From contig CADDZM010000015.1 in the NCBI GenBank assembly GCA_902812345.1, positions 1-36,829 on the forward strand: a stretch of DNA of 36,829 nt, in the 5' to 3' direction. The translations under genes were made by a program, and so were the position numbers. This DNA is from Chloroflexota bacterium. Its GTDB lineage: Bacteria > Chloroflexota > Chloroflexia > Chloroheliales > Chloroheliaceae. Numbering within the stretch: position 1 is the first letter of the stretch; each line of letters opens with the position of its first letter. The notes beneath the pieces were generated by a model. The model made no database searches and had not been told where the DNA came from. It was given only the letters and a program-made list of their open reading frames with translations. Positions 1 to 8,148 of the stretch are shown here, piece after piece.

Positions 1-670
1 CACCGATAGCCATCGGCACCGGGTCGGCGTTCTGGGCGACTTCCACGATGTTGATGACGCTGCCAACCTGGATCTGCCCGGCGTCGGCTAACTGGTCGGC
101 TTTCGCTTTCGCATCGCCGACCGCGGCGGCGCGAGCTTCCTTCAGGGCTTCGGTGTTGTTCTCCACCGTGAAGGAAATGCCGTCAATCTGGTTAGCCCCG
201 GCGGCGCTGGCGGCGTCAATGGTCGCGCCGGTCTTGCTGATGTCGCGGATGGTAACTTGCAGAGTGTTGACAATCCGGTAGCCACTCAGTTTCGGCGGCT
301 GGTTTGGTTCGTAAGTGTAATCAGGGTTAATGCTGTAATTGACCGTTTTGATGTCGGTGTCCTTGATACCGTTGGCTTTGAGGGCATTGGTAATTTTGGC
401 CGAAGTGTCGGCGGACTGCTTCTGGACGTCGGCAACGGTCGGGGCTTTAAGCTGGACGCCTACATTCAGGCGGACTACATCCGGTTGGAGAATTACCACC
501 CCTGTGCCCTGGACCGTTATACCGCTATAACCGTTCGGCCCGGCCACCGGGGTCGTCTGGGCCTGGGCCGGGGCGGCCGATTTCTGGCCCAGCGCCGCTA
601 CCATCAGGCCGAGGACTAAAGCGGCCACGATAGCGGCCCCACCTACCCATAGCATCCTACTTCGTTTCAT
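1..670 (-). CDS. SIMPL (DUF541) domain protein, 3' end missing
   Basis: Reading from an ATG at 670 on the minus strand gives about 223 residues that run off the left edge of the window. The N-terminus MKRSRMLWVGGAAIVAALVL is a signal peptide or anchor (hydrophobic from residue 8 to 27), followed by a low-complexity Ala/Gln linker. From about residue 48 the sequence GYSGITVQGTGVVILQPDVV and the later AKADQLADAG stretch are typical of the SIMPL/DUF541 family (YggE/BP26-like periplasmic or surface proteins). A strong ribosome site, GGAAGGAG, sits about 9 bases before the ATG. Family members are often linked to oxidative stress tolerance or form oligomeric rings, but no enzymatic activity is established. 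The exact role here is unknown. The family call is confident; the C-terminus cannot be seen. Confidence 0.85.
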   Translation of the reverse strand, partial: MKRSRMLWVGGAAIVAALVLGLMVAALGQKSAAPAQAQTTPVAGPNGYSGITVQGTGVVILQPDVVRLNVGVQLKAPTVADVQKQSADTSAKITNALKANGIKDTDIKTVNYSINPDYTYEPNQPPKLSGYRIVNTLQVTIRDISKTGATIDAASAAGANQIDGISFTVENNTEALKEARAAAVGDAKAKADQLADAGQIQVGSVINIVEVAQNADPVPMAIG

Positions 671-823
671 TTCTTATTACTCCTTCCCCTGGCCGGGGTT
701 TGGCAGGTTACCCTGCGGCTTGTTGTTGTGTACTACCTCATACTCTAACAACGCACCCCGAACGGGAAAAATTACAGGAAAATCAAAGATTTCTAAGGAA
801 ATTTATACGAATTAGAAAACTGC

Positions 824-2647
824 CTATCCCGCTGCCTGAAACTCCGGCAAAGCCGGGTTGTAGTAGTTGTCGGTGTTGCGCCGGTTGTTTTCCAGCAGGC
901 GTTTCTGGTCGCGCAGCACTTCATTCCCCAGCAGGCCGAACGCCACGTAAGCGTCCTGGCCGTTGGCGGCAGGGTGAAGCTCGGCCCTGGCCCGCTCGAA
1001 ATATTGCACCTGGTAAATCTCACCGGTCTCCGGGTTGGTTTCAGTAAAGACCTGGCTGATAGGCAGGCCGATAATTTTGAGGCCGCCTTCTTTGCTCCAC
1101 TCTGAGAGAAAAACCCCACTCACCACGTGGCCGGTCTCGTGGAAATATTCGGTGCCCGACTCGATGGCTGCAGGCGAGTCTTCAGGCTGGGTCGGGCTGG
1201 CAACCGGATCGCCTGCCGGGTTAAACCAGCCTTTAGAGGTCAATACCTGCTTACCCAGCAGCCCGAACAGCACCTCATATGGAGTGCCGCGGTTTTCTGG
1301 GTGATACTCCATGCGAACCCGCTCGAAATACTGGACCAGGTAATAATGCCCATCGGTAGGATTTTTCTCATAAAACTGGCCGGTCACGGGGTAGCCAAAG
1401 AGAGCCAGCCCGCCCTGCTCCCAGGCTTTTTTGAAAATATCTCGGACCGTGTGACCGGTCTGAGGAAAGACCAGCAAAGCAGGGCCGGGCGCGGGTTGGG
1501 CCGGCAAAGGCCGTTTGTCATAGAATTTATAGGTGTCGTAATACGGCTGTTTAGGCACAAAATTGTCATTTTTGTTCAGCGGGCGAACCCAGTAAATATT
1601 CTCTTTCGGCTTGATTAACCCGTAAAGTTCGGCGTCCCAATCGTGCAGCATGTGCAGGTGAACCATCGTGATATACGGGCGGCGCGCCAGCCAGTCGAAA
1701 GTATCTTTCAGGTAGAGGCTTTGTTTCTCCGGAGTGCTTTGCCAGCCGACTTCGGTCAGCCAGATAGGTTTGTTGGCGTCGCCCTTGTCTACCATAAGCT
1801 GGCGAAGTTGGTCTACCCGGTTCTTGCGGATACCGGAAAAGGGCGCGTCCGGGGTCGGGTCAGGGACGGTCGCCTGGTAAGGGTGAAAGGCTATTGCGTC
1901 AAAAGGGCGGTATCCATAAACGGTATCAACGTGGTTATAAAGCCAGTCCATGTAGTCGGGCCCGGTCAGGCTGGTGGCCGCGACCTTCATGGACGGGTCT
2001 ACTTTTTTGACAGCATCATAAAAGGTTTTGAGGTAGATACCGTAAACCTGAATCAAATTTTTACCAAAGTAAGGCCATTCGTCAGGTTCGTTCCAGAATT
2101 CCCAGTGGCGGACGTAGGGATACCGCTTCACGAGGGCTGCGCTCATATCGGCCAGGCGGGGCAGCGCCTGTTCGTCCGGTTTACAGGCCAGGTCATTTTT
2201 GGCGCACTCTTCCGGGTTCAGGCTGGCCCAGGGCGGCATCGTTACGAATTCCGCCACAATCTCGAACCCTTCGTCCTGCAAGCGGTTTAGCAGACGGTCG
2301 TTAAGCTCCCAGCTATACCCGCCGGGTTGCGGTTCGAGAGTCTTCCACTCTATCGGCAGGCGGACGGTTGTAATTCGCAGGTCTTTGTAATAGGCAATAA
2401 ACTGGTCGAGGAACATGTCCAGCCACCAGGGGTGCGCGGCAATCCCGAATTTTTGGGCCGCCATGGCGGTGGTCGGCATATTCGTCAGGTCGGGCTTAAA
2501 ATTAAGCAATTCGGGTGGTGGGTCGCCGTAATAAGTGGGCGGTTCGTCCCGGTCGAAAGCGGCGGCATCAGACAAATTTAAAACAAAAAGCGAGAAAAAC
2601 AAAATTACAACAAAAACCGTGACGCGCCGTTTCAGGCTCAACGACAT
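824..2647 (-). CDS. Secreted clan-A glycoside hydrolase-like protein with two C-terminal repeats
   Basis: The start is set at the ATG at 2647 (607 residues), because GGAGG lies 7 bases upstream and a signal peptide begins exactly there (MSLSLKRR, then a hydrophobic run to about residue 26, cleavage near DAAA-F). Residues 60-380 look like a (beta/alpha)8 glycoside hydrolase of clan A: HWEFWNEPDE places the acid/base Glu at 187 and PIWLTEVGWQ the nucleophile Glu at 299. It resembles GH39/GH5-type domains, but the substrate cannot be read from the sequence. Residues 394-466 and 502-575 are two copies of a repeat with TGH..., GGL...G.P, VQYFER and a final GLLG, found again in the protein at 22198-24048. 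This suggests an extracellular polysaccharide- or wall-associated enzyme. The promoter at 2684-2712 probably serves it. Confidence 0.8.
   Translation of the reverse strand: MSLSLKRRVTVFVVILFFSLFVLNLSDAAAFDRDEPPTYYGDPPPELLNFKPDLTNMPTTAMAAQKFGIAAHPWWLDMFLDQFIAYYKDLRITTVRLPIEWKTLEPQPGGYSWELNDRLLNRLQDEGFEIVAEFVTMPPWASLNPEECAKNDLACKPDEQALPRLADMSAALVKRYPYVRHWEFWNEPDEWPYFGKNLIQVYGIYLKTFYDAVKKVDPSMKVAATSLTGPDYMDWLYNHVDTVYGYRPFDAIAFHPYQATVPDPTPDAPFSGIRKNRVDQLRQLMVDKGDANKPIWLTEVGWQSTPEKQSLYLKDTFDWLARRPYITMVHLHMLHDWDAELYGLIKPKENIYWVRPLNKNDNFVPKQPYYDTYKFYDKRPLPAQPAPGPALLVFPQTGHTVRDIFKKAWEQGGLALFGYPVTGQFYEKNPTDGHYYLVQYFERVRMEYHPENRGTPYEVLFGLLGKQVLTSKGWFNPAGDPVASPTQPEDSPAAIESGTEYFHETGHVVSGVFLSEWSKEGGLKIIGLPISQVFTETNPETGEIYQVQYFERARAELHPAANGQDAYVAFGLLGNEVLRDQKRLLENNRRNTDNYYNPALPEFQAAG
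923..1468 (-). repeat. Two copies of a TGH...VQYFER...GLLG protein repeat
   Basis: Within the glycoside hydrolase gene, 1250-1468 and 923-1144 each encode about 73 residues of the same pattern: TGH, a Trp plus GGL, G.P, a VQYFER core followed by E.HP, and a GLLG end. The first copy is close to the copies in the gene at 22198-24048; the second is more diverged (AELHP instead of MEYHP). The repeat recalls LGFP-type wall-binding repeats, but that relation is an inference. Confidence 0.75.
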
Positions 2648-2683
2648 CAAAAAACCTCCGGGGCAGTTTTTATAGTTATGGTA

Positions 2684-2712
2684 AATATAGCCGAAAGTTT
2701 TCTCCGGCACAA
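2684..2712 (-). promoter_or_regulatory. Sigma70-type promoter for the glycoside hydrolase gene
   Basis: On the minus strand TTGTGC (2707-2712) is followed after 17 bases by TATATT (2684-2689), about 37 bases before the ATG at 2647. Spacing is ideal and the hexamers are moderately good. Confidence 0.5.
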
Positions 2713-2790
2713 CAATTGAATTGAATTGGAAGTTATATAAAAAACTTGCTGTTGTAAAAAATGGGCCTGCGGAAAGTTTTAATCCTCAAA

Positions 2791-3663
2791 TCAAGCTGCG
2801 GCGCAATTTGCGACGACCTGGCGCAGTAAATCAGGGAAGCCTCCGCTTACGAAGTCCACGCCCATCCCGACCAGGCGGCAGAGGTCATTGGCTTGCGTTA
2901 GAGGTTCTTCGCCCAAACCCCAGCCAAATATACAAATATCTTCAGCGTGCATGGCTTCGACCAGTTCCGGTGTAACCCAGTTGCTGCCGATAGCGATCCC
3001 GTTGGCATTGGCCGCGCGGGCCGGTCCGGCCGGGTCTACCAGGATAGCCCCGCCATAGCTGACCAGCGTCGTGATGTTAGAGTTTAGTTCTTTGCTGCGA
3101 AGGACGGCCCGGTGGTCGAAAGAGTGCAGGCTGGTCAGTTCCTCGTCGCCGTGCTTTGCGACCAGTTCCAGAACTTTCCCGACAAGGCCGGGATAGACCT
3201 CTAACCCGTGATAAAACGGCCAGGGCGCTTTTATTTCAATCGAGACCGGCATCCTTACGGCGGTAGACCACTCTAAAACCTCTTCAAGCAGGGGAATTCT
3301 TACCCCGGCAAACTTTTCTTCCGGGATTGGCAGCGGGCGAGTGCCGGGCGGAATTTCAGCCTGGACCATTCGGGCGACCTCGTTTTTACGGTCAAACCAG
3401 GTTCCGGCGTCCAGCTTTTTAAGGTCTTCCCAGGGGTATTGCCGCACCGGACCCTGCCCGTTGGTGGTGCGGTCCAGCACCTCGTCGTGAATAACCACCA
3501 CGCGCCCGTCCCGGCTGAGATGCACGTCAAACTCAATAACGTCCGCGCCAACAGCCAGGGCTTTCTCAAAGGCAGGCATGGTATTTTCAGGCGCGTATCC
3601 CGACGCTCCCCGGTGTCCGCTCACCGCCAGTTTACCGGTCTTACTCCGCAGCATTTCAAACAT
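2791..3663 (-). CDS. Glycerophosphodiester phosphodiesterase
   Basis: The 290-residue protein hydrolyses glycerophosphodiesters (deacylated phospholipids) to glycerol-3-phosphate and an alcohol, to judge by its family. The GDPD signature is complete: SGHRGASGYAPENT near the N-terminus gives catalytic His17 and Arg18, EFDVHLSRDG gives metal ligands Glu44 and Asp46, and VVIHDE gives His59. There is no signal peptide, so it is a cytoplasmic UgpQ-like enzyme of normal length. GAGGG lies about 9 bases before the ATG. The gene starts only 12 bases after the stop of the radical SAM gene upstream, so the two are probably cotranscribed, although no common pathway is obvious. Confidence 0.93.
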   Translation of the reverse strand: MFEMLRSKTGKLAVSGHRGASGYAPENTMPAFEKALAVGADVIEFDVHLSRDGRVVVIHDEVLDRTTNGQGPVRQYPWEDLKKLDAGTWFDRKNEVARMVQAEIPPGTRPLPIPEEKFAGVRIPLLEEVLEWSTAVRMPVSIEIKAPWPFYHGLEVYPGLVGKVLELVAKHGDEELTSLHSFDHRAVLRSKELNSNITTLVSYGGAILVDPAGPARAANANGIAIGSNWVTPELVEAMHAEDICIFGWGLGEEPLTQANDLCRLVGMGVDFVSGGFPDLLRQVVANCAAA

Positions 3664-3675
3664 TGAATACCCTCG

Positions 3676-4611
3676 TTAAATTCCCACATTTCCGCCGAAA
3701 GTCTCGACTTCCAGGCCGGTCTTTTGCCGGATGATTCCGGCAATTTCTTCCAGTTCCACATCGGGCAGGCTTGTGACCCATTCGTAAGGTGGCCGCCGGG
3801 CGACGGTGTAAAGCTGGACCAGGTTTAACTGCCCGCCTTTAGCCCTGATTTCGTTCAGCCGGGCGCAATATGCCTCTACTTCTTCAGGCGATGGCCCTTC
3901 GCTGTGTACTCGCAAAAAGCAGGTCTGGATATTTATCGGCTGCGTGCGGGCCGTTTCCAGCAAATTCCGCAACACCTTCTCGAAAGATACGTTCGTCCGG
4001 TCAATCAGGTCGTAGTAAGTCGCGGTCCCGGCGTCCAGTTTGCCCCAGACCTCCCCGTTGTTAGCAGCCAGAAGCTTCAGCCCGGCCCTGACTACCGGAC
4101 GGTGCAATTGGGTGGCATTGGTTATCAATACCAACTTGACTTCCTCCGGGGCAAAACCAGCCCCGGCGCGGGCGTCAATCGCGGTCTGGATAGCCTGGTC
4201 GAATAGCGGGTAAGTAGTCGGTTCACCGTCACCGCTAAAGGCAATATCGTTCAGGCGGCGCAGTTCCGGGGCAACCTCTTTAAACTCCGGTTCCTGCCAG
4301 ATTTCGCCGGTCCGCACCAGGCGCAACAACTCGGCCAGTTCTTCCCGGATTTCTTCCAGGCTGACCTGGGGCCGGAGCAGGTTTTTGGGCGGCAGCGGCA
4401 GCTTACTTTTGCCAGGCCGGAAGTCGCGCCGGTCCACCTCACAATAGATACAGTCGAAGTTGCAGACCCGGTCCGGGTTAAGGTTTACCCCGAGAGACAG
4501 CCCTTGCGAACGGCGCGAGATTACCGGGTAGCACAGGCGAAAGCTGCGCCAGTTCCGCGAATGGGCCTCGAACCCTCTTGACCCGCTATTTAGGACGATA
4601 CTCCGTGCCAT
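3676..4611 (-). CDS. COG0731-type radical SAM protein
   Basis: The 311-residue protein carries the radical SAM cluster motif C-x3-C-x2-C (Cys50, Cys54, Cys57 in RVCNFDCIYCEVDRR), preceded by the SRRSQGLSLGVNLNPD stretch that typifies COG0731, the group related to wyosine-type tRNA enzymes and MoaA-like oxidoreductases. GDGEPTTYP (the G-G-E motif for SAM binding) and VKLVLITNAT are also present. Its substrate is not known; bacterial members are mostly uncharacterised, and a tRNA-modification role would be a guess. GAAGGGG stands about 6 bases before the ATG. It lies upstream of the phosphodiesterase gene in a likely two-gene operon. Confidence 0.85.
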   Translation of the reverse strand: MARSIVLNSGSRGFEAHSRNWRSFRLCYPVISRRSQGLSLGVNLNPDRVCNFDCIYCEVDRRDFRPGKSKLPLPPKNLLRPQVSLEEIREELAELLRLVRTGEIWQEPEFKEVAPELRRLNDIAFSGDGEPTTYPLFDQAIQTAIDARAGAGFAPEEVKLVLITNATQLHRPVVRAGLKLLAANNGEVWGKLDAGTATYYDLIDRTNVSFEKVLRNLLETARTQPINIQTCFLRVHSEGPSPEEVEAYCARLNEIRAKGGQLNLVQLYTVARRPPYEWVTSLPDVELEEIAGIIRQKTGLEVETFGGNVGI

Positions 4612-4831
4612 CTAAACCCCTTCGCTAATCTCACATTCAACGCTTTATTATACCTCATTTATAAAAATACCGGCTCAAAACAGCTTAACTTTGCTATATT
4701 TGAATAGCTGGCCGAAAGGCTTGTATCCCGGTAATGTCGCCCCGGATGAAGCTTTCTAAGCTCCCCAAAGTAACTATTTTCGGCTTGCCAGGGGCGCGTA
4801 ACCCAGGGCCGGTTGAATGGTTTGTTGCTTT

Positions 4832-5123
4832 AATAATCGTAGACAAAGCCAGCAGGGTAGACTGGGTTACAAGCAAGAGTTTGCGGCGGCTCATAATGTC
4901 GGCCAGCACACCGCCAAAAATCGAAAAAGAATGACCGGCCCGGCCCGGACGATGCCAATAATACCCAGGCTGAGGGTTGGCCGGTCAGGAGATAAATTTG
5001 CCAGGCCGGGGCAACCTGCTGCATTTCCGTACCGAGTTTGGACAGGGTGTTGCCGGTCCAGTACAGGCGGTAATCGCGGACGCGCAGGGCTTCGAAAGCC
5101 TCTGGATTAAAAAAATTGAGCAA
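4832..5123 (-). pseudogene. Frameshifted and truncated MFS transporter remnant
   Basis: Only the first hundred or so residues of an MFS permease (normally about 400-450) can be recognised. The reading frame opens with FEALRVRDYRLYWTGNTLSK and the QVAPAWQIYLLTG helix, typical of the MFS_3/enterobactin-exporter-like group. After GQP the homology jumps to a second frame (SLGIIGIVRAGPVILF) and then, within a short T-run near 4921-4926, to a third frame (FSIFGGVLADIMSRRKLLLV). Both jumps fit single-base deletions. Homology ends after LALSTI and what follows down to 4694 is unrelated. The only start is a TTG without a good ribosome site. It begins 9 bases after the regulator gene, so it was the second gene of that operon. 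Confidence 0.75.
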
Positions 5124-5132
5124 AGTTGAGTG

Positions 5133-5813
5133 TTATACTGGGGCTAAACCCGGGTTTTCTTTCCAGTAAATGCCCCCGGCCCGGTGCAAATATTTAAAGT
5201 CTACCAGGCTGCGGCGCAATGTACAGTAGTCTTCGTAAATCGGTTTTAGTATAGCATCAACTTCCCGTTCGGTATAGCGAATTCCTGGTTCGAAAGTTTT
5301 GGCGACTTCTTCTAAAATATACTGCTGCCGCTTAACCTGGACCGGCATTCCGACGAGCTTGCCATCCTTCATAAAGCGTTTCAGGGTCGCAGCCCGCTCG
5401 TCCATTACCAACGGTTTTGTTTCGTCGGTATCGAGGGTAATCACGTGGCGCAGGGCGGCAATCATGCCCTGGGCCTGCCTGGCATAGTTAGGATTAAAAG
5501 TTACCAGGGACGGTTCCGGTTCCTGGCCCGTTTTGGGGGCTTGCCACTCCTGGATTTGAATAAAACCGGCTTTTTCGAGCTGGCGGAAATGGCGCGACAA
5601 ATTATTTTTGGTCCGGGCCGGTAATTGGGGCAGCAACCCGGCCACGGCGATACTTTCACCGGGCCGCGCCGCCAGCAGACCGGCCAGGGCCAGTTGTTCG
5701 CTTGAGCCGATAGTCTTTGCCAGTTCGAGCAAGTTTTCAAGCTGGGTTAGCTGTTGAGCGGTAATCTCTAGGAAGGTCTTTGAGGGATTTTCCCGGTTCA
5801 ACTGGTCGGTCAT
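5133..5813 (-). CDS. ArsR-like transcriptional regulator with DUF2087 domain
   Basis: The 226-residue protein has a winged helix-turn-helix at about residues 38-90 (LALAGLLAARPGESIAVAGL, then LSRHFRQLEKAGFIQI as recognition helix and wing) and a DUF2087 domain at about 145-218 (LKRFMKDGKLVGMPVQ ... YTEREVDAILKPIYEDYCTL ... LVDFKYL). Proteins of this architecture are DNA-binding regulators that frequently sit next to a transporter they control. Here the transporter gene immediately downstream is a pseudogene, so the regulator may have outlived its target. GAGGA lies about 11 bases before the ATG. An inverted repeat at 5851-5868 in its own promoter region is the likely operator. Confidence 0.82.
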   Translation of the reverse strand: MTDQLNRENPSKTFLEITAQQLTQLENLLELAKTIGSSEQLALAGLLAARPGESIAVAGLLPQLPARTKNNLSRHFRQLEKAGFIQIQEWQAPKTGQEPEPSLVTFNPNYARQAQGMIAALRHVITLDTDETKPLVMDERAATLKRFMKDGKLVGMPVQVKRQQYILEEVAKTFEPGIRYTEREVDAILKPIYEDYCTLRRSLVDFKYLHRAGGIYWKENPGLAPV

Positions 5814-5850
5814 ACTTCTGTTTATCCTCGCTTTCTGTTAAAATTGTAAC

Positions 5851-5868
5851 ATTGTTTATGGAAACAAT
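5851..5868. promoter_or_regulatory. Inverted repeat, candidate operator of the DUF2087 regulator
   Basis: ATTGTTT and AAACAAT flank a 4-base centre (ATGG), forming a perfect 7-bp inverted repeat about 40 bases upstream of the regulator. TTGTAA is repeated on both sides (5844-5849 and 5868-5873). It lies between divergent genes, in a position to overlap the promoter of the regulator (TTTACA-like -35 on the minus strand). Confidence 0.5.
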
Positions 5869-5895
5869 TGTAAAACGCTTAGCCGGTTGTATTAT
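5868..5895 (+). promoter_or_regulatory. Candidate promoter of the HAD hydrolase gene
   Basis: TTGTAA (5868-5873), 16 bases, TATTAT (5890-5895) on the plus strand, about 58 bases before the TTG start at 5954. Its -35 abuts the inverted repeat at 5851-5868, so the regulator could affect both directions. Confidence 0.4.
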
Positions 5896-5953
5896 ATAAC
5901 CCAATCCAAAAAGCGTCAATACGGGGAACCGGCCCTGGTAAAGGTAAGAAAAA

Positions 5954-6667
5954 TTGAAGTCTGACATTAACCCCAAAGGTATTCTATTCGATTTGTGGGG
6001 AACTCTAATTTACAACGTGCCGCGTTACAAACGTGAAGAATACGAGCCAATCGCCCGTCAGGTCGGGCGGCCTGCCGAGGAAATCTGGAAAAAATGGATA
6101 AGTTACGCCCCTGACGCTTTGCGGGGAAATCTGAAGTCCGGGCAGGAACGCGCTTTTAAAGTGCTGGCCGAGTTGGGTGGTCCGCCCGAAGCCGCCGCCG
6201 CTATGGCCCACTTCGAGGCCGAGAATTTAAGCGGGCAGGTTCATTTTTATGAGGGAGTGCCAGAAATGCTGGCCGAGTTGCGGCGGCGCGGCTACAAAGC
6301 CTGCCTGATTTCCAACTGCAACTACCTGACCCCGGAGGTTGTCGAGCGGATGGGTCTGCCCGGCATGCTTGACGACATTGTGATGAGTTGCCAGGTCGGC
6401 CTGGTCAAGCCGGAAAAGGCAATCTACCAGTTAGCCGCAAGCCGCCTGGGTCTGGTGGCCAAGGACTGCCTGTTCGTAGGGGACGGCGGGGACGGTGAGC
6501 TTGATGGTGCCAGGGATGCCGGGTGCAAGGTCGCCCTGGTTGCCCAGGAACGCGGCCACGCCTACCGCTTTCCCCAGAAAGTTTATCCTTATGACATCTG
6601 GCTGGACCGGGTTAGCGATTTGCTTAATTTCCTGCCGGATAACGCCCCCGAAATATCGGCGGCTTAA
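5954..6667 (+). CDS. HAD superfamily hydrolase
   Basis: The 237-residue protein has all four HAD motifs: the nucleophile Asp13 in LFDLWGTL, Ser120 in CLISNCN, Lys152 in GLVKPEK, and the acidic motif FVGDGGDGELDGA with Asp177 and Asp180. The residue two after the nucleophile is Trp15 rather than Asp, so it lacks the usual general acid of HAD phosphatases and could be dehalogenase-like or have another activity. The cap is of the small helical C1 type (about residues 25-95). The start is a TTG at 5954, supported because motif I follows only 12 residues later; the ribosome site (AAGG) is weak. The stop overlaps that of the convergent membrane protein gene by 4 bases. Confidence 0.87.
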   Translation: MKSDINPKGILFDLWGTLIYNVPRYKREEYEPIARQVGRPAEEIWKKWISYAPDALRGNLKSGQERAFKVLAELGGPPEAAAAMAHFEAENLSGQVHFYEGVPEMLAELRRRGYKACLISNCNYLTPEVVERMGLPGMLDDIVMSCQVGLVKPEKAIYQLAASRLGLVAKDCLFVGDGGDGELDGARDAGCKVALVAQERGHAYRFPQKVYPYDIWLDRVSDLLNFLPDNAPEISAA

Positions 6668-7311
6668 CCCCGGTTGTAATTTTCCCGCCAGAACGGCAAC
6701 GCCGCGATTAGCAAAGGAATCCCGCTTGTCAGGCCCAGCAAAAGACCCTGGTTATAGTAAAAGTTAAAGCTTCCCAGAAAAATCGGGTGCGCGCCGCTAC
6801 TGAGCGGGTTAGTCGGGTCGGGCGGCGGGTTATAGGCTACATAAAGCATGAGGAGCGCCATCAGCATTTCCCATGCGGCCAGCCACCACAGCCGCCGGTC
6901 CGAAAAATAGCCGTTCAGCAGGTACCCCAGGGCAAAAGCCAGGTGCCAGCTTACCGAAAGCGCCGGCCACGGTCCTCCTTTAAGCGGGTAAAGCACCAGC
7001 AGCGTCACCAGGAACCCCAGCGCTATTACCACGCCCCACATAAAGATTACCCCGGAATTGATAAAAGCGGGGGCCAGCAGGCAGGTTCCGGCAAATCCCA
7101 GGGCCGTAATTCCCAGCCACATCAAGAGCATGACCACATTGCTCCACCCGCTGCTAAAAGAATTGTGCAGCCAGCCACCGGCCACAATCAACACTCCCCA
7201 CCATGTCAGGGCTATTTGCAGCCGCCGGAACCCGCTAGCCCAATTTCTTTTGTACCCGATGACGCTATTCGCCGCTATTCCCTGGGGGTTACCGGGGACT
7301 GAATTTCTCAT
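6664..7311 (-). CDS. Multi-spanning membrane protein of unknown function
   Basis: The 215-residue protein has about six hydrophobic helices (approximately residues 33-50, 58-75, 80-108, 118-135, 142-158 and 192-207) and no recognisable catalytic motif. The loop YNPPPDPTNPLSSGAHPIFL is Pro-rich and lies between the last two helices. GAGG stands about 9 bases before the ATG. Its stop codon shares the TTAA at 6664-6667 with the stop of the HAD gene, so the two are convergent with no spacer. I do not recognise a family and assign no function. Confidence 0.7.
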   Translation of the reverse strand: MRNSVPGNPQGIAANSVIGYKRNWASGFRRLQIALTWWGVLIVAGGWLHNSFSSGWSNVVMLLMWLGITALGFAGTCLLAPAFINSGVIFMWGVVIALGFLVTLLVLYPLKGGPWPALSVSWHLAFALGYLLNGYFSDRRLWWLAAWEMLMALLMLYVAYNPPPDPTNPLSSGAHPIFLGSFNFYYNQGLLLGLTSGIPLLIAALPFWRENYNRG

Positions 7312-7428
7312 AAAAATAAACCTCTTAAACTGCTGAATTACCCGTTGCCGCTATGACACCCGTATTATTGCCGCTTCAGGCAACCGGCGCAATATCCATT
7401 TTGGGCTATATTTGGGCATATAATGCAG

Positions 7429-8046
7429 CTAGAAGTGCGGATATTTGAGGAGCACTTTTGCCAGAATTTTTTCCCGGCTGATGTATCCAAAATAATGAGA
7501 ATCCAGGCTGGCCGGGCGGTTATCGCCAAGGACAAAATAGCCCTCCGCCGGAAGGGTGGTAGCCGGGTAATTATAATCGGCGTGATTCTCGACGTAGGGT
7601 TCGGCTAACGCCTCACCGTTGATATAGACCGTACCCTGGCGAATTTCGATTTTCTCACCCGGTAGCCCGATTACCCGTTTAATAAGGGAGCCGTCGTTAG
7701 AAGCATACCCGACCGTTACCGATTTATCAAGGATAACCACTTCACCGCGCTGCGGCCCGGCCAGCAGCTTAAAGATAAAGCCATCCGTCAGCACACGGTC
7801 GCCTTCCGGCTGGTAAGTCGGCTCCATGCTCGACCCTTCCACCATATAAGAAGGTATACCGAACCGGAAAAGCAGGATTATGGCGATGAAAAGGGCGGCG
7901 AAGCGGACGGCGCTTTTGAGCCAATTCATGCGGGACCGTCGCGGCATTACCACCAGCTCAATTTTTTCAGAGAGCGCGTTAGCTGTTGACGCTTGCGGTT
8001 GGATGGGCTGACTTTTATTACCGGGCCGAGGGATTTCATCATTCAT
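7429..8046 (-). CDS. lepB: Signal peptidase I
   Basis: The 205-residue enzyme removes signal peptides from exported proteins at the outer face of the membrane. It has a 45-residue cytoplasmic tail, one membrane anchor (about residues 46-63), and the S26 family motifs: SSMEPT with catalytic Ser73, LIKRVIGLPG with the general base Lys123, and VLGDNR followed by S.DSHYFG near the C-terminus. The length matches short Gram-positive-type enzymes. The N-terminal tail is longer than usual and polar. It is preceded on the same strand by comEC after a gap of about 100 bases, which holds a promoter-like TATAAT. Confidence 0.95.
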   Translation of the reverse strand: MNDEIPRPGNKSQPIQPQASTANALSEKIELVVMPRRSRMNWLKSAVRFAALFIAIILLFRFGIPSYMVEGSSMEPTYQPEGDRVLTDGFIFKLLAGPQRGEVVILDKSVTVGYASNDGSLIKRVIGLPGEKIEIRQGTVYINGEALAEPYVENHADYNYPATTLPAEGYFVLGDNRPASLDSHYFGYISREKILAKVLLKYPHF

Positions 8047-8103
8047 GATTATAAATGTCCTCGTTACAAAAACGGTTTGGTGCGGTCAAAGAACATTATT
8101 TGT

Positions 8104-8127
8104 ATTATAACATCCTGATTTTGCTTA
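8104..8127 (-). promoter_or_regulatory. Candidate lepB promoter
   Basis: On the minus strand TATAAT (8104-8109) is preceded after 18 bases by a TTAAAA-like -35 element. It is about 60 bases upstream of the lepB ATG. The -10 is perfect, the -35 poor. Confidence 0.4.
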
Positions 8128-8148
8128 TTTTAATCAACTCAATCCCGC

